From Rhabdophis nuchalis (Eukaryota; Chordata; Lepidosauria; Squamata; Natricidae), in NCBI GenBank assembly GCA_039707465.1, contig CM077648.1, positions 18,094,619 to 18,158,618 of the forward strand: 64,000 nt of DNA. The letters run 5' to 3'. The stretch's first letter is position 1, and each line of letters opens with the position of its first letter. The notes beneath the pieces were generated by a model. It searched no databases, had not been told where the DNA came from, and was given only the letters and a program-made list of their open reading frames with translations. The position numbers were made by a program, and so were the translations under genes. Of the stretch, positions 11,217 through 21,675 are shown piece after piece.

Positions 11217-12258
11217 TGTTTTTTTAGCTTCTTTGCAGAGGTTGCTATTTCTTAAGGATTAGTTTTATAGAGCCAGAATTAGCTTCTCATCCTTTTATTA
11301 AATTTTCCTGCTCTTAGTCATTGTCAGGTCTTGTCATCTACTTTGCCTGCTAGTTTTGTATTTTGTGTGTGTGTGTGTGTGTGTGGATATGGCCAGGTAA
11401 TATTTTTCTTGACCTATACTAGTTCGAACCTATTACATTCTTCTTCAATATTATTTGCATCTAGATTAGATTATTACAGAATTAATCTTAACAATTCACT
11501 AGGAGAAGTGATCATATTGAACTGAAAAATTGTTGTTGTGAACATTCAACTTAAAATTGAAGTTGAAATGAAGGCTGGAATCAGAAGTTATATCAAAGTT
11601 GCTAATGTTTCAGTATAGAATGCTTCCCTCAAATAAGTACCTTCCAAATGTGTCATTTTCCAGAATTGTGCAATAAACTTGACAAGGACTGAGAATTTTG
11701 GATAGGAAAGTTAATACATATGAAAGTTACCCAAACTAAGAGGACAAAGAAACATTTAGCAAAGTAAGAATTGTGCAAATTTGTGCAATCTAATTTTTAT
11801 TCTTTAAGACCAAAATCCACAACTGGATCTAGGTACAAAATGATGGCAAAGGTCGGTACCTATGAAGTAAGTGTTAAGAAATAAGTGGTTTGAAGTTACT
11901 GTTATAGCTTTCGTATCCCTTCTCAACCTACCAACCCCTAATTTGGTTCTATTCCTACTTTCTTTTTTTAAATCCTTTTCAATCTTCTAAGTTAGGGAGA
12001 AATTGCACATACTTGCTATAAATATTAATCCTGCAGGATATATTTGCAAATCACTCTGAGGTCTGCCTATGATTTCAGTTTATATTTTGCCCTATCTGAA
12101 ACACGAGACTGTTCCCTGATCTATTCCATTTTATTTAAGATGTGTGCTATGCAGTCTACAAATAAGAAAACAAATTATTTTTTTGGAAATGAAAAAAAAT
12201 GGGGAATTAATAAGGTGGCCATACTGAGTTCAGAAAATGTAGGTACTTTCCCCCATAA
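11217..12258. other. No feature recognised apart from a short GT run
   Basis: A (GT)n run lies at 11362-11386. The rest is AT-rich with no recognisable element or gene. Confidence 0.5.
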
Positions 12259-12529
12259 CAGTGGTGGGATTCAAAAATATTTAATACCAGTTCTGTGGGT
12301 GCATCTTGGTGGGCATGGCAGGGGAAGGATACTGCAAAATACCCTTTCCCTCCCCACCCCACTAACCTCCTTTCCAGTTGCATCCTCCTGTTCAGGGCAA
12401 CAGAAGATCAGCTGGGAGGCTGGGAAGCAGCGGGGGCGGGGCCAGCCTATTTGCCAGTTCTCCAAACTACTCGAAATTTCTGCTACCGGTTCTCCAGAAC
12501 CTGTCAGAACTGGCTGAACACCACCTGTG
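12259..12529. mobile_element. hAT-type element (CAGTGGTGGGATTC family, long form)
   Basis: The left end is CAGTGGTGGGATTCAAAAA, the right end GCTGAACACCACCTGTG. The flanks CCCCATAA (12251-12258) and CCCCAAGC (12530-12537) agree at 6 of 8 positions. The internal part shares GGCAGGGGAAGGATACT and GCAGCGGGGGCGGGGCCAGC with the copy at 61554. It is non-coding. Confidence 0.65.
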
Positions 12530-12616
12530 CCCCAAGCTGAATAAACAATTAAGCATGAAACTACTCATTTGATTAGGCTCTTCATTCATTTTCTTGCTCT
12601 CTCTCTCTCATACAAA

Positions 12617-12735
12617 TGCTTGGAATTGTCCCAGAGTGAATGCTTCTATTCTATTTAATTGAGCATAGGTTTTGCTCACAGAAACATGAAGAGTATCTGA
12701 TTTCCTCTCCTATTTAGAAGGTCTGGAGAATGATT
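12617..12735. repeat. Uncharacterised dispersed repeat, copy 1
   Basis: The stretch aligns by eye with 14828-14942 in the same orientation: GCTTGGAATTGTCCCAGAGT against GCTTGGATTTTTCCCAGAGT, then TTTGCTCACAGAAACATGAA against ATTGCTCTCAGAAACAGGAA. It matches no family recognised here. Confidence 0.55.
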
Positions 12736-13029
12736 GTGTCATGCCTTTATCTACAGAGGTATCAACATGACAGAGAAAGGATGATGGTGATGGTGATTTA
12801 AAATGCCATGCAAAATTTAATAATCGACACATACTTGCTCCACTTTTTACAATTCTATTTATGTTTCTAGTGAATGACATCCTCCAAATTCGCCATATGC
12901 TTCGAGCACAATTGCGCCTCAAGGATCTGTAATGAATGATACATGGGGGAAAGCCACAAAAGGAGCAAAGCTACATGATGCGGAAAAGATCTGGAGTCCA
13001 TACACTCCCCAGACAATGAAGAATAGTGT

Positions 13030-13105
13030 TTTGCAATTTGAGCAACTTCCACACGTATGGACTTCATCTCCAGCAATTCCCCCGCCAGCATGGCCTTTAA
13101 AAATC
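13030..13105 (-). mobile_element. Half of a palindromic hAT-type MITE (degenerate)
   Basis: Read on the minus strand, GAATTGCTGGAGATGAAGTC resembles the GAATTCTGGGAGTTGAAGTC arm of the MITEs at 4610, 37678 and 53574, followed by an AAGTTGC-like block. Only one arm is visible. Confidence 0.35.
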
Positions 13106-13129
13106 AAGAAGTAGAAATTGACATTATGA

Positions 13130-13660
13130 ATAACAATAACGGAGTTGGAATGAGACTTTGGAGGTCTTCTAGTCCAACCTCTGCTGAGGCAGGAAACCCT
13201 CTACCATTTCAGGAAAATGGTTTTCCAATCTCTTTGTAGAAACCTCCAGTGTTAGAGCATTCACAACTTCTGGAGGCAAGTCATCCCATTGATTCATTGT
13301 TCTAACTGTCAGGAAATTTTTCCTTAGTTCTAGATTGGTTCTCTCCTTGATTAGTTTCCATCCATTCCTTCTCGTCCTGCCTTCAGGTCCTTTGGAAAAT
13401 AGCTTGACCTTTCTTTCTTCGTGGCAGACTCTTAAGATATTTGGAACACTGCTATCATGTCACATCATTCTTCCTGTAAATTAAATAAGACGTACCCAAT
13501 TCCTGAAAATATTCTTCATATGTTTTATCCTCCAGTCCCCTAATCATCTTTGTTGTTTTTCCCTGCACTCTTTCTGGAGTCTCAACATCTTTTTTAATAT
13601 CATGGTACCCATGATATGAAAAAAAATTCTGCTTCTCTGTTAGCTCTGCTCTTCTTCTCA
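13130..13660 (-). mobile_element. CR1 LINE 3' fragment, frameshifted
   Basis: Minus-strand text retains GGTCTTCTAGTCCAACC near the 3' end, TTCTAACTGTCAGGAAATTT and TCTTTCTGGAGTCTC. The frame 13455-13661 contains KDVETPERVQGKTTKMIRGL. The C-terminal part is in another frame. This copy is older than those at 47 and 54 kb and lacks a clear pentanucleotide tail. Confidence 0.85.
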
Positions 13661-14827
13661 TGAAACTTGAATTATGTAAAAGCGTTCTTAAATTTGGAGT
13701 GATATTAGACGCTTATGGAAATTATGATGTACTGCACATTGTGAAATGCAATGGATGTAGAGGTGTCTTTAAAAAATCAGGGCCAATTAGCATAAAATCT
13801 GTATCATTCCTGTATAAAAATACAGTTTATTTTGGTGATATGCTAATAGCACATATCAGACTATTTGCTTTAATTTCTTGTTTAGTCTTTCTAAAGGCTT
13901 TGCTTTCTTATTCCCAAAGGGAATGATTATTTTAGTCATTGCTTATTCTAATCATGACAAAAGAAGGGTAGAGAAGGAAAGGAGGACACTAGGTAATATT
14001 TTCTCTCTTTAGCACCATTAAAGGAACAATTTGATGGACAGGGATAATTCATCTAACATTAAATACATTTTAAGCTTTGCCCCATATTTTTAAATATCTT
14101 CCTGTTTTTAAGTCTTGCAAACCTACAATTATTTGCCTTGGAATAAGTTCTTCTGAATTCACTGGAGCTTGTGGATATACGTGTTTTTCTGTATATGCAT
14201 ATTCTTTTTTCTGATGCATCTTAAGCTAAATAAGGGACATTCGCACACAAAGCTAGGAGAAATGAAAAATGAGTTTGCTTGCATTCTCCAAGGATGTCAT
14301 TTAATAATATAAATCTCTGTCAAGATGTAAAAAATTTGCAAAGAAAACCCTGGGAAGGACAAAAACAATCCAATGCTTTCAATGCAGGATATTTATCTCA
14401 CCTTCACAATAACTGACTGCCTACATAGGAAATACACACTTTTTTGGGAGGTGGGGGTGGCAAATACACTATTGAGAAGGAGAGAAGAGACTTAAACTAA
14501 TTGATTATTGGCTGCCTGAGGGATTAAAGTTTCAGGTCTACAGCAAAAACCCCTAAACAAGGACAAAGTTGTCTTCAATACACCTGTATAGTAGTGATTA
14601 GACTTTTGGACAGAAAGACAGGACGGTGATAGGGGAAAACCCAGTGGATGATTTTTGACTGATTTGCAGGTAAACAGCAAATATTTCTCTTTCATACTAA
14701 AATATGTTACCATGTTTTCCCCCAGCCTATAGTACACAGTTGAATTGAATAACGTGCTTGTCAGTAGCAATTTTCGTGGTCTTTGTATTTGCTTTTAATA
14801 CAGGAATAGTGAAACCTCTGAAGTTCT
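13661..14827. other. No feature recognised
   Basis: AT-rich; short frames on both strands have no recognisable domain. Confidence 0.5.
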
Positions 14828-14942
14828 GCTTGGATTTTTCCCAGAGTCAATGTTTGTACACTGTTTAATTTTGCAGAGGTATTGCTCTCAGAAACAGGAA
14901 CGGTATTTGATTTCCACTCTTTTCTGGGAGGTTTGAAGAAAT
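14828..14942. repeat. Uncharacterised dispersed repeat, copy 2
   Basis: Direct-orientation match to 12617-12735. It is immediately followed by an R4-like 3' end at 14945, so it might be flanking DNA carried along, or an unrelated repeat. Confidence 0.55.
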
Positions 14943-14944
14943 TA

Positions 14945-15059
14945 TTATATACTTTATTCATTAAACATGACACTCAGTCAACTGAACATTCAAAAATGCA
15001 TCACAAATACCATTGACTGGTGCTAATGGTTGATATGGTTTGCTGCCAGCATCCTAGGT
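14945..15059 (-). mobile_element. R4-like LINE 3' UTR unit (subfamily 2)
   Basis: Read on the minus strand it ends GTTTAATGAATAAAGTATAA, with an AATAAA signal and an ATA-rich end. The same ~115-bp unit recurs at 15669-15785 and 15965-16078 (minus) and 16963-17048 (plus). The copy at 15665-15962 joins it to a coding C-terminus, which identifies it as an R4-like 3' UTR. Confidence 0.65.
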
Positions 15060-15664
15060 TGTTGTTGTTATCATTATCATCTTTATCATCCTTATTATCA
15101 TCATCCTCATCATCACACAGACAGCCAGATGTTCAGACTGGGTTTGGCATTTTTGTCTACCTATTGAGTCCTTACCAAGGACCTGGGATATGCAAATCTG
15201 GATGCTTTACAGTGTATCATCACAGGATGAAACAGCAACTTCTGCAACTGACTGATGGCAAATTTGTCAGTGCCTATGGCGTTCAAGTGGTAAGCCAATT
15301 GTTTTGGGACAGCTTCCAACGTGCCTATTATTATTGGTACTACCCTTGCTTGCCTTTGCCATAGTCATTTTATTTCTATTTGTAGGTGTTTGTTATCTTC
15401 TCCAATTGTTTCTTTTCTCTTCTGCTGTCTCCAGGCACTGCCACATCCACTATCTGGACTTTTTTGTCTTTCTTATCGACAATTGTTAAGTCTGGGCTAT
15501 TATGTGGCAGATGCCTGTCTGTTTGAATTCTAAAGTCCCAGAGCAATTTAACTTCTTCATTTTCTATGACTTTCTCTGTTTTATAGTCCCACCAGTTCTT
15601 GCTTGCAGGGAAATGATATTTCTTGCAGATCTTCCAGAGCACTATTGCTGTTATTTTGTCATGG
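15060..15664 (-). mobile_element. R4-like LINE C-terminal fragment (endonuclease domain)
   Basis: The minus frame 15376-15642 contains KLLWDFRIQTDRHLPHNSPD, then VQIVDVAVPGDSRREKKQLE. This is the PD-(D/E)xK-type restriction-like endonuclease pattern at the C-terminus of R4/Dong-type LINEs: a PD motif, a hydrophobic strand, then V-D with a following lysine helix. The 3' UTR has AGGTCCTTGGTAAGGACTC (complement at 15170-15190) and ends near 15060-15120 in a GAT/AAT-rich tail. Confidence 0.7.
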
Positions 15665-15962
15665 TATTATTATAACATACTTTATTCATTAAACGTGAAA
15701 CTCAGGCAACTGAAGATTCAAAAATGCATCACAAATACTATTGACTGGTGCTAATGGTTGATAGGGGTTGCTGCCAGCGTCCTAGGTATCAACCAAGTAC
15801 CTTCTTGAAAGATACAATGTTCTGAGCAGCGCAGTTTTTTGCAGTTCTGCTGGTGTTATTGCAGGAAGCTGCAATTTGTTGATGTATCTCATAAAATTCT
15901 TGGACATGGTAGCAAGTGCCCTGATCACAATGGGTATCACTGTTACATGTGGTGGTGGTTGT
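15665..15962 (-). mobile_element. R4-like LINE 3' end (subfamily 2, coding tail and 3' UTR)
   Basis: Minus-strand translation upstream of the UTR unit gives VIPIVI, then a segment ending TALLRTLYLSRRYL. It aligns with CVVPIVIGALGA and LLGTAYILRRYL-like text in the plus-strand copy at 16225-16865. The 3' UTR unit occupies 15669-15785. The rest of the element is missing. Confidence 0.65.
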
Positions 15963-16078
15963 TATCCTCTTTTTATTCATTAAACATGAAACTCAGTCAA
16001 CTGAATATTTAAAAACATATCACAAATATCACTGACTGGCACTGATGGTTGATACGGGTTGCTGCCAGCATCCTAGGC

Positions 16079-16079
<1 letters not shown>
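15963..16079 (-). mobile_element. R4-like LINE 3' UTR unit (subfamily 2) abutting a TAA array
   Basis: This third minus-strand copy of the 3' UTR unit (TTCATTAAACATGAAACTCA to GCCAGCATCCTAGG) runs straight into (AAT)n at 16080. Confidence 0.6.
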
Positions 16080-16160
<81 letters not shown>

Positions 16161-16161
16161 T
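16080..16161. repeat. (AAT)n microsatellite
   Basis: About 27 tandem AAT units, followed by a short CATCAT run. Confidence 0.98.
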
Positions 16162-16164
16162 AAT

Positions 16165-16960
16165 CATCATCATCATCTCTGGTTAAGATCAGGAATTCTG
16201 AAAAAAGAAACAGAAGGCTTTATTTTGGCAGCTCAAGAACAAGCCTTAGCCACAAACTGCATGAAGGCAAAAATGCAACATATTACCACCAACAGTAAAT
16301 GTCGCCTCTGTAATGAGAAAGATGAGACAGTCGACCACCTGATCAGTGGGTGCAGCAAAATTTCACAACTGACTACCTACAATGCCATGACCATGTTGCT
16401 AAGATCATTCACTGGAAATTATGCCAGAAGTTTGGATTTGAGCACAGCAAAAATCACTGGGAACATCAGATTGAGAAAAATTTAGAGAATGAGAAAGTCA
16501 AGATCTTGTGGGACTTCAGAATTCAGACTGACAGGCACTTGTCCTACAACACACCTGATATAACAATAATTGAAAAGAAAAAAGTATGGTTTGTTGACAT
16601 TGCAATACCTGGTGATGCACAAATTGAAAATAAGCAGCAAGAAAAAATCACAAAATATTGGGACTTGCAAATTGAAGTTGAGCGACTGTGGAAGAGAAAG
16701 TCGTGTGTTGTCCCGATTGTGATTGGAGCCCTTGGAGCAATACCTAGGGGACTGCCTCACTATGTGGAGGTTCTAGGTTTGCCAGCCTTGAGCATTCTGA
16801 CTCTACAAAGGGCCACCCTGCTTGGAACAGCTTATATCCTCCGATGTTACCTTGACAGTTCCTAGGTCCTTGGTTAGGACTCGAGCTGTTGAGCTACCAA
16901 CCAGCCCCAAAGGCTGTGAATCTCACCAAAGATTAACCACAGAATAATAATAATAATAAT
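16165..16960 (+). mobile_element. R4-like LINE fragment with zinc finger and endonuclease domain
   Basis: Two overlapping plus frames encode one original protein. Frame 16225-16485 has CRLCNEKDETVDHLISGCSK (a C-x2-C...H...C finger). Frame 16350-16865 has KILWDFRIQTDRHL, a TPD motif, VDIAIPGDAQIENKQQEK and VVPIVIGALGAIPRGLP. They are offset by a frameshift near 16380-16400. The order of finger followed by restriction-like endonuclease is that of R4/Dong LINEs. The 3' UTR has CTAGGTCCTTGGTTAGGACT and ends in (TAA)n at 16944-16962. Reverse transcriptase is absent (5' truncation). The copy lies between two TAA arrays. Confidence 0.75.
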
Positions 16961-16962
16961 AA

Positions 16963-17048
16963 TTAGCACTAGTCAATGATATTTATGATGCATTTTTGAA
17001 TGTTCAGTTGAATGAGTTTCATGTTTAATGAATAAAGGATAATAATAT
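16963..17048 (+). mobile_element. R4-like LINE 3' UTR unit (subfamily 2), plus orientation
   Basis: AGCACTAGTCAATGATATTT to GTTTAATGAATAAAGGATAA is the reverse of the units at 14945, 15669 and 15965, with the same AATAAA signal near the end. Confidence 0.6.
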
Positions 17049-17435
17049 GAAAATATATATTGCTGCCTACTCACACATGGCAACTCAAGGCGGCTTACAA
17101 GGACATAAAAACACAATATAAAATAATAATAAAATAAAAATAACAAAATAATAACTCTCCACCCCGGCGACAACATACTTTCATAGTAGCCATTTAATGG
17201 GCTCCATGCCACTCTGGGTTCTCCAGCTCACTGGCAGCACCTCGTCTTCAGGGCCTTCCAAAAGAGTGTTAGAGTGGGAGTCAGTCTAATCTTTGCGGTG
17301 ATAATTTTCCAGAGACAGGGAGCCACCATGGAGAAGGCCCTTCTCCTGGGTCCCATTGTGCATAGCCTTCTTGTACAGATACCAACCTGATAGTGAAATT
17401 TCTGTTCCTTGAAATAAACTCCAAGGTGTAGAATC
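17049..17435 (-). mobile_element. LINE 3' end related to L2 (antisense)
   Basis: On the minus strand a CTTGTAAGCCGCCTTGAGTT block precedes the AT-rich end, a common L2-group 3' UTR motif. Further upstream ACCCAGGAGAAGGGCC and TGGTGGCTCCCTG resemble degraded coding text. No intact frame. The clade is uncertain. Confidence 0.45.
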
Positions 17436-17443
17436 CTTTAAAG

Positions 17444-17942
17444 CAAGGGTCACCAACTTTTGGGCCATAGTGGCAGTGGTGGGATGAAACCAGTTTAACA
17501 ACTGGTTCAGTGAGTGTGCACTTCGTGTGTGTGCAGCATTCAAAACAACCTTTTTACACTTCAAAACTTACCTTCTATGTCAACGCCTGTAAGTAAAACA
17601 GCTGACGCACAGCAATCCGCTGTGTTTCACGAATCAGCTGAGCTAAAAAACAGGGAAATACAGGATAGGTAAGCGCAGGGGTAGGTGGGGAGGGTCAAAT
17701 GCTCACCGGAACTACCAGTTCGCCTGAACTGGTCCAAACTGGCTGAATTCCACCCCTGCACAGTGGTACTGGTCTGCTGCCACTTGGAAACTGGGCCATC
17801 CAAGCAGTGAGTGAGTAAGCAAAGCTTATTCTGCACAGGATTTAGGTTGCATGCATGAAACCACCCCCGCTGTCCCTGGTCCACAGAAGACCATTTTTCT
17901 TCCAAAACCACCTCTTGGAACCAGAAAGATTGGGGACTGCTG
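17444..17942. mobile_element. hAT-type element split by a younger hAT-type insertion
   Basis: The outer ends are CAAGGGTCACCAACTTTTGG and AAGATTGGGGACTGCTG, flanked by CTTTAAAG (17436-17443) and CTTTAAAA (17943-17950). The duplication centre is TA. The interior is interrupted at 17474-17758. Removing the insert leaves about 206 bp, with one copy of the insert's own duplication. Confidence 0.7.
17474..17758. mobile_element. hAT-type element (CAGTGGTGGGATGAAA end) nested in the preceding one
   Basis: Left end CAGTGGTGGGATGAAACC, right end GCTGAATTCCACCCCTG. Flanks are CATAGTGG (17466-17473) and CACAGTGG (17759-17766), 7 of 8 identical. Confidence 0.75.
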
Positions 17943-17982
17943 CTTTAAAATGTCTGCCTTTTACACCAAGTTCTAGAACAGT

Positions 17983-18390
17983 AGTAGTCAACCTGGTCCC
18001 TACTGCTGAAATAGGAATAGGGCTTATACTAGGAGCAAACATAAAAACCTGTCAGGGCTTATTTTTGGGATAGGTCTTATTTTCAGGGTAACAAGGGGTG
18101 TGTATGCTGCCACCATCCAAAACAATTTTCAGCAGCTCTCAGTGCAGGCACATATAATCAAGTTCCAATGGAAAACATTAGGATTAGTTATCCCAGTTGC
18201 CCTAGAACAGTGGTAGTCAACCTGGTCCCTACCGCCCACTAGTGAAGCACTTTCCTTTTTTAATTTAATTGACTTCCCTACTTTATAAATCACCATTACT
18301 GTGGAACCGGTGGGCGGTTAGAAAATTTTACGACTAACAGAGATACAAAAGTGAACGGTAAGTATAAAAAAGTTGACTACCCCTGTTATA
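17983..18390. repeat. Composite MITE: CTTATTTTCAGGG repeat plus GTAGTCAACC hAT-type element
   Basis: The part 18045-18388 is an inverted match of 52067-52445. It contains GATAGGTCTTATTTTCAGGG, ACATATAATCAAGTTCC and the hAT-type element CAGTGGTAGTCAACC...AGTTGACTACCCCTG (about 18215-18383). A second GTAGTCAACCTGGTCCCTAC start lies at about 17987. This copy lacks about 45 internal bases found at 52 kb. Confidence 0.6.
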
Positions 18391-18404
18391 GAATTTAGGA
18401 TTTA

Positions 18405-18809
18405 CCGTATTTTTCAGAGTATAAATCCCTCTGGGCTTTCTCAAGCCCCCAGGAGCACTCAGCAGGCTTCCAAACTCTCTGCACACACACACCCTTCCCC
18501 CTCTCCCAAAAATGGACCCATTTTTTTGCCCTCCCCAGCCCTCTGGAGCACTCTAAGGCCTCTCACACCCTCTGCCTGCCCTATTTTCCACCTCCCAAAC
18601 CCCCCATGCATCACATTTTTGCCCTCCCAGGCCTCTCAAAGTCTCTGCATGTCACCTTTTCACAAAAAAATGGGGTGTGCAAAGAGTTTGGGAGGCCTGC
18701 AGAGTGCTCCTGGGGGCCAGGGAGGGCAAAAACGTTTTTTTTTAAATTTAGCTCTTCCAAATTTAAGTTGTCTTATACTTTGGTGCATCTTATAGTCCGA
18801 AAAATACAG
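18405..18809. mobile_element. Tc1/mariner-type MITE (CCGTATTTTTC ends)
   Basis: Left end CCGTATTTTTCAGAGTATAA, right end TTATAGTCCGAAAAATACAG, flanked by TA on both sides. The interior is made of GC-rich modules such as CAGGAGCACTC and GGAGGCCTGCAGAGTGC in both orientations. The 140-codon frame is translated repeat, not a gene. Other copies are at 40945, 45969 and 58936. Confidence 0.7.
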
Positions 18810-18811
18810 TA

Positions 18812-19591
18812 TATAATAATGAAAGTACTTCATAAATCTGAGCTCATAACTACAGTCTGTTATAAATGCACTTTTACATACATATAGCAAAATCAGTAAG
18901 ACAACCAGCTTATCAAAAGTGTTGTGATTAATTAAAAAAACCCATCTCCTTGTATAAATGGCCAGTCTACTAATAAAGTCATCAGAGTATAAGCTTTTAA
19001 CTTTAATGTATCATTAGTGAACCTTAGTGGTACTAAGTTACTCATTTAAATTCAGTTTAACAAGGTGTCTGACTCTATGAATTGGGGCTTAAAAGGTTAG
19101 AAATATTATCATGAAATATTTCTCTCACTTCCATAACAGTGAGAGCTTAATGCAAATAATGGGGCATATCTTCTGTCTAGACTTGTCTGTAAATAAAAGA
19201 TCTTTTAGCTGAAAAGGATTGTTGATATCTTTCATCAATCAATCATTGTATTTGGCATACAGAACTTAATTATCCCAGTTGTACTTATAAATTGGACTGA
19301 CCAGATTAAAGGCTTAAGGATGGTTTGATTTGATAATATAACAGTTCACTTGCCCCCAAATCAAAATTGATCTCAATTATTCCCAACAACTTTTATAAAT
19401 AATACAAACCAATTTGAAATACTCTGAATGCCGTTTGACATTCATTCGAAATCTAGCCATAATAGCAGAAAATCTCTCTCAAATTATAGTGCTTCAACAA
19501 GACTGATGCCTGATAAAGATAGAGATAATTCTGACTTGCTGTAATATCACATACATACATAAAGATACTGATTATTCTACAGTAGCATATG
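18812..19591. other. No feature recognised
   Basis: AT-rich, no repeats shared with the window, no supported coding frame. Confidence 0.5.
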
Positions 19592-19599
19592 GTCCTGAG

Positions 19600-19865
19600 C
19601 AGAGGTGGGTTGCCGCAGGTTTGGCCCGGTTTAGCTGAACTGGTAGCGGAATTCAGGCCTTGGTCACAGACCTGTCAGTGACCCAGGCCTGACACGCCCC
19701 CGAACCAGTTCCCTCACTGCCGCTGATGTTGCCGCCATGTTGGATTTTAGTGACTGTGCGTGCAGAACAATTTACATTGAGCAGCGCATACGTGCACAGT
19801 ATGCGTCCAGCATGCCTGCACACTCATTGTGAACTAGTAGTAAAACTGGCAGCAACTCACCTCTG
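19600..19865. mobile_element. hAT-type element (CAGAGGTGGGTTGC family)
   Basis: Perfect 8-bp duplication GTCCTGAG at 19592-19599 and 19866-19873. Ends are CAGAGGTGGGTTGC and GCAACTCACCTCTG. The interior (TTTAGCTGAACTGGTAGCGG, GAACAATTTACATTGA) is shared with the copy at 36507. Length 266 bp, non-coding. Confidence 0.85.
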
Positions 19866-20179
19866 GTCCTGAGTTCTGACAGGAAAACTCTTAGCTGTAG
19901 GATCCTCTCTAACAGTTTCTTTTCTATCAAAACCATGTTAATCAAAACCTGTAGATTATCTGCAGCAAGTTTGATTAAAGTGGTTTTGATAGAAAATAAA
20001 TTGTTTCCAAAAAGGAACTCTACATTCCCAATAAGATGGCATGATCTGATAAAACTATTAAACCTTCCTCTCCTCTAAACCTCCCCCCCCCGAAAATATA
20101 AGGCAACCAAAAAGCACTATTGATAAAATAATAACAGTATAACATAGTGTAGTGTAGTGCAGTACAGTACAGTACAGTA

Positions 20180-20629
20180 CCGTGATGGTGAACCTATGGC
20201 ACGCATGCCATAGGTGGCACGCAGAGCCTTTTGTCAGGGCGCGCAAGGCTTGCCCTGTGAGCTGGTCAGTTTGCATGCGCGTGCTGGCCAGCTGACTTTG
20301 GCCTTCTTTTGAGGCCATTTTTTGTCCTCCGCAGGCTTCAGGAGCTTCCCTGAAGCCTCTGGATCATGAAAAACGGCCCTACAGGCAAACCGGAAGTTCA
20401 GGACGGACTTCTGGTTTGCTCATAGGGCCGATTTTATCCCTCTGGAGCATTCAGGTGCCATCAGGAGGCTCCCCTGAAAGCTCCGGAGAGCAAAATTGAC
20501 ACTACAAGCAAACCATTGGGGCGGGGGGGCGTGTTAGACATAGCATAATGGGTGTGGCACGCCTGCATACAACCCCCCTGCACTCCCCCCGCTTTTGGCA
20601 CGCGAGCTACAAAAGGTTCGCAATCACTG
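20180..20629. mobile_element. hAT-type element (GTGATGGTGAACC family) in a pentanucleotide array
   Basis: Ends CCGTGATGGTGAACCTATGG and GGTTCGCAATCACTG. Flanks GTACAGTA (20172-20179) and GTATAGTA (20630-20637) agree at 7 of 8 positions, with TA-type centre. It lies inside a degenerate AGTAC/AATAC tract. Length 450 bp, non-coding. Confidence 0.75.
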
Positions 20630-20637
20630 GTATAGTA

Positions 20638-20718
20638 ATACAATACAATACAATACAATACAATACAATACAATACAATACAATACAATACAATACAATA
20701 CAATACAATACAATACAA
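20638..20718. repeat. (AATAC)n microsatellite
   Basis: About 16 tandem AATAC units followed by looser TAACA-rich text. The pentamer equals the CR1 tail sequence seen at 10890 and 54691 (TACAATACAATAGCAGAG), but no CR1 body is attached. Confidence 0.95.
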
Positions 20719-20837
20719 AATAAATAACAGCATACTATAACATCACAATGCAACACAACATAACACAACATAACACAACACATCATATATAACATAACAC
20801 AGTGGGTTATTTTTTTTGCTATTTGCATTTCATATTT

Positions 20838-21313
20838 TTAATAATAATAATAATAATAATATTTAATTTTGTATACCGCATCCTCTCCCCAAGGGGACTC
20901 GGAGCGGTGCACAGGGAAATTAAAACATATAAAATATATACAAACAATAAATACAATAGATAAAAGCAGATTAAATTGATCGTCCCTGCGCTAAAAAACC
21001 CCATTAAAACTAAATTTCCTAAACACCCCAGAGGTAGAGACTAACCAAGGCCGGCCAAGCAGAAAAAGTGTGTTTTCAGTTTTTGACGGAAGGAGCGGAG
21101 GTCCGTAGTTGTTCTAATGTCGGGGGGAAGGTCGTTCCAGAGGGCTGGGCCCACCACAGAGAAGGTGTGACACAATCTAGTGGACGGCACCCGGAGAAGT
21201 CCCTCTCTGTGGGAGCGGATCGGCCGTGAGGATGTGTGGGGCAGGATCCGATCCCGCAGATAGCTAGGTCCCGAGCCATGGAGCGTTTTGAAGATGACAA
21301 CCAACACCTTTTA
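20838..21313 (-). mobile_element. L2-type LINE 3' fragment
   Basis: Minus frame 21041-21307 encodes VVIFKTLHGSGPSYLRDRIL, SHREGLLRVPSTRL and WNDLPPDIRTTTDLRSFRQK, the L2 ORF2 C-terminus. The 3' UTR (ACCGCATCCTCTCCCC on the plus strand) ends in an (AAT)n tail at 20838-20862. A small deletion removes the 'RGRAFSV' region seen in its neighbour at 21886. Confidence 0.85.
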
Positions 21314-21675
21314 ATCTATTCTCACTGACCAGAGGCAATTAAGTATAAGTAACAGTGAAAAAATTTCCTAGTCCAAACAAAGGTCTAACTGGCACATCAA
21401 ACAAATTTGGGAAAGACCCTCTTGGCGCCATCCTCAAATAGGATCTGAAAATCCAGGGAAACTCCCAAATTGCATATCAGTTTTACCTGGGAAAGTGTAG
21501 CTCTATCCAAACATGGGAAATCCCTGATACCAGGAGAACCTAAACCCCATAGCCAGGTTTGTCTTGTCTGTTCATCTCTATTCAGGAAGAGTAATGTTGC
21601 TAATATGCTTGCTCAGCTAGGAGTCCGGATGTACAACTGAGTGTCTTCTGCATGTTGAAACTGCATGTTGGCATA

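Noticed and set aside
12044..12517. 157-codon plus-strand frame
   Set aside because: The second half is the hAT-type element at 12259; the first half has no recognisable domain and no splice or codon evidence.
18373..18795. 140-codon proline-rich frame
   Set aside because: It lies inside a mariner-type MITE and its 'protein' is made of the repeated GC modules.
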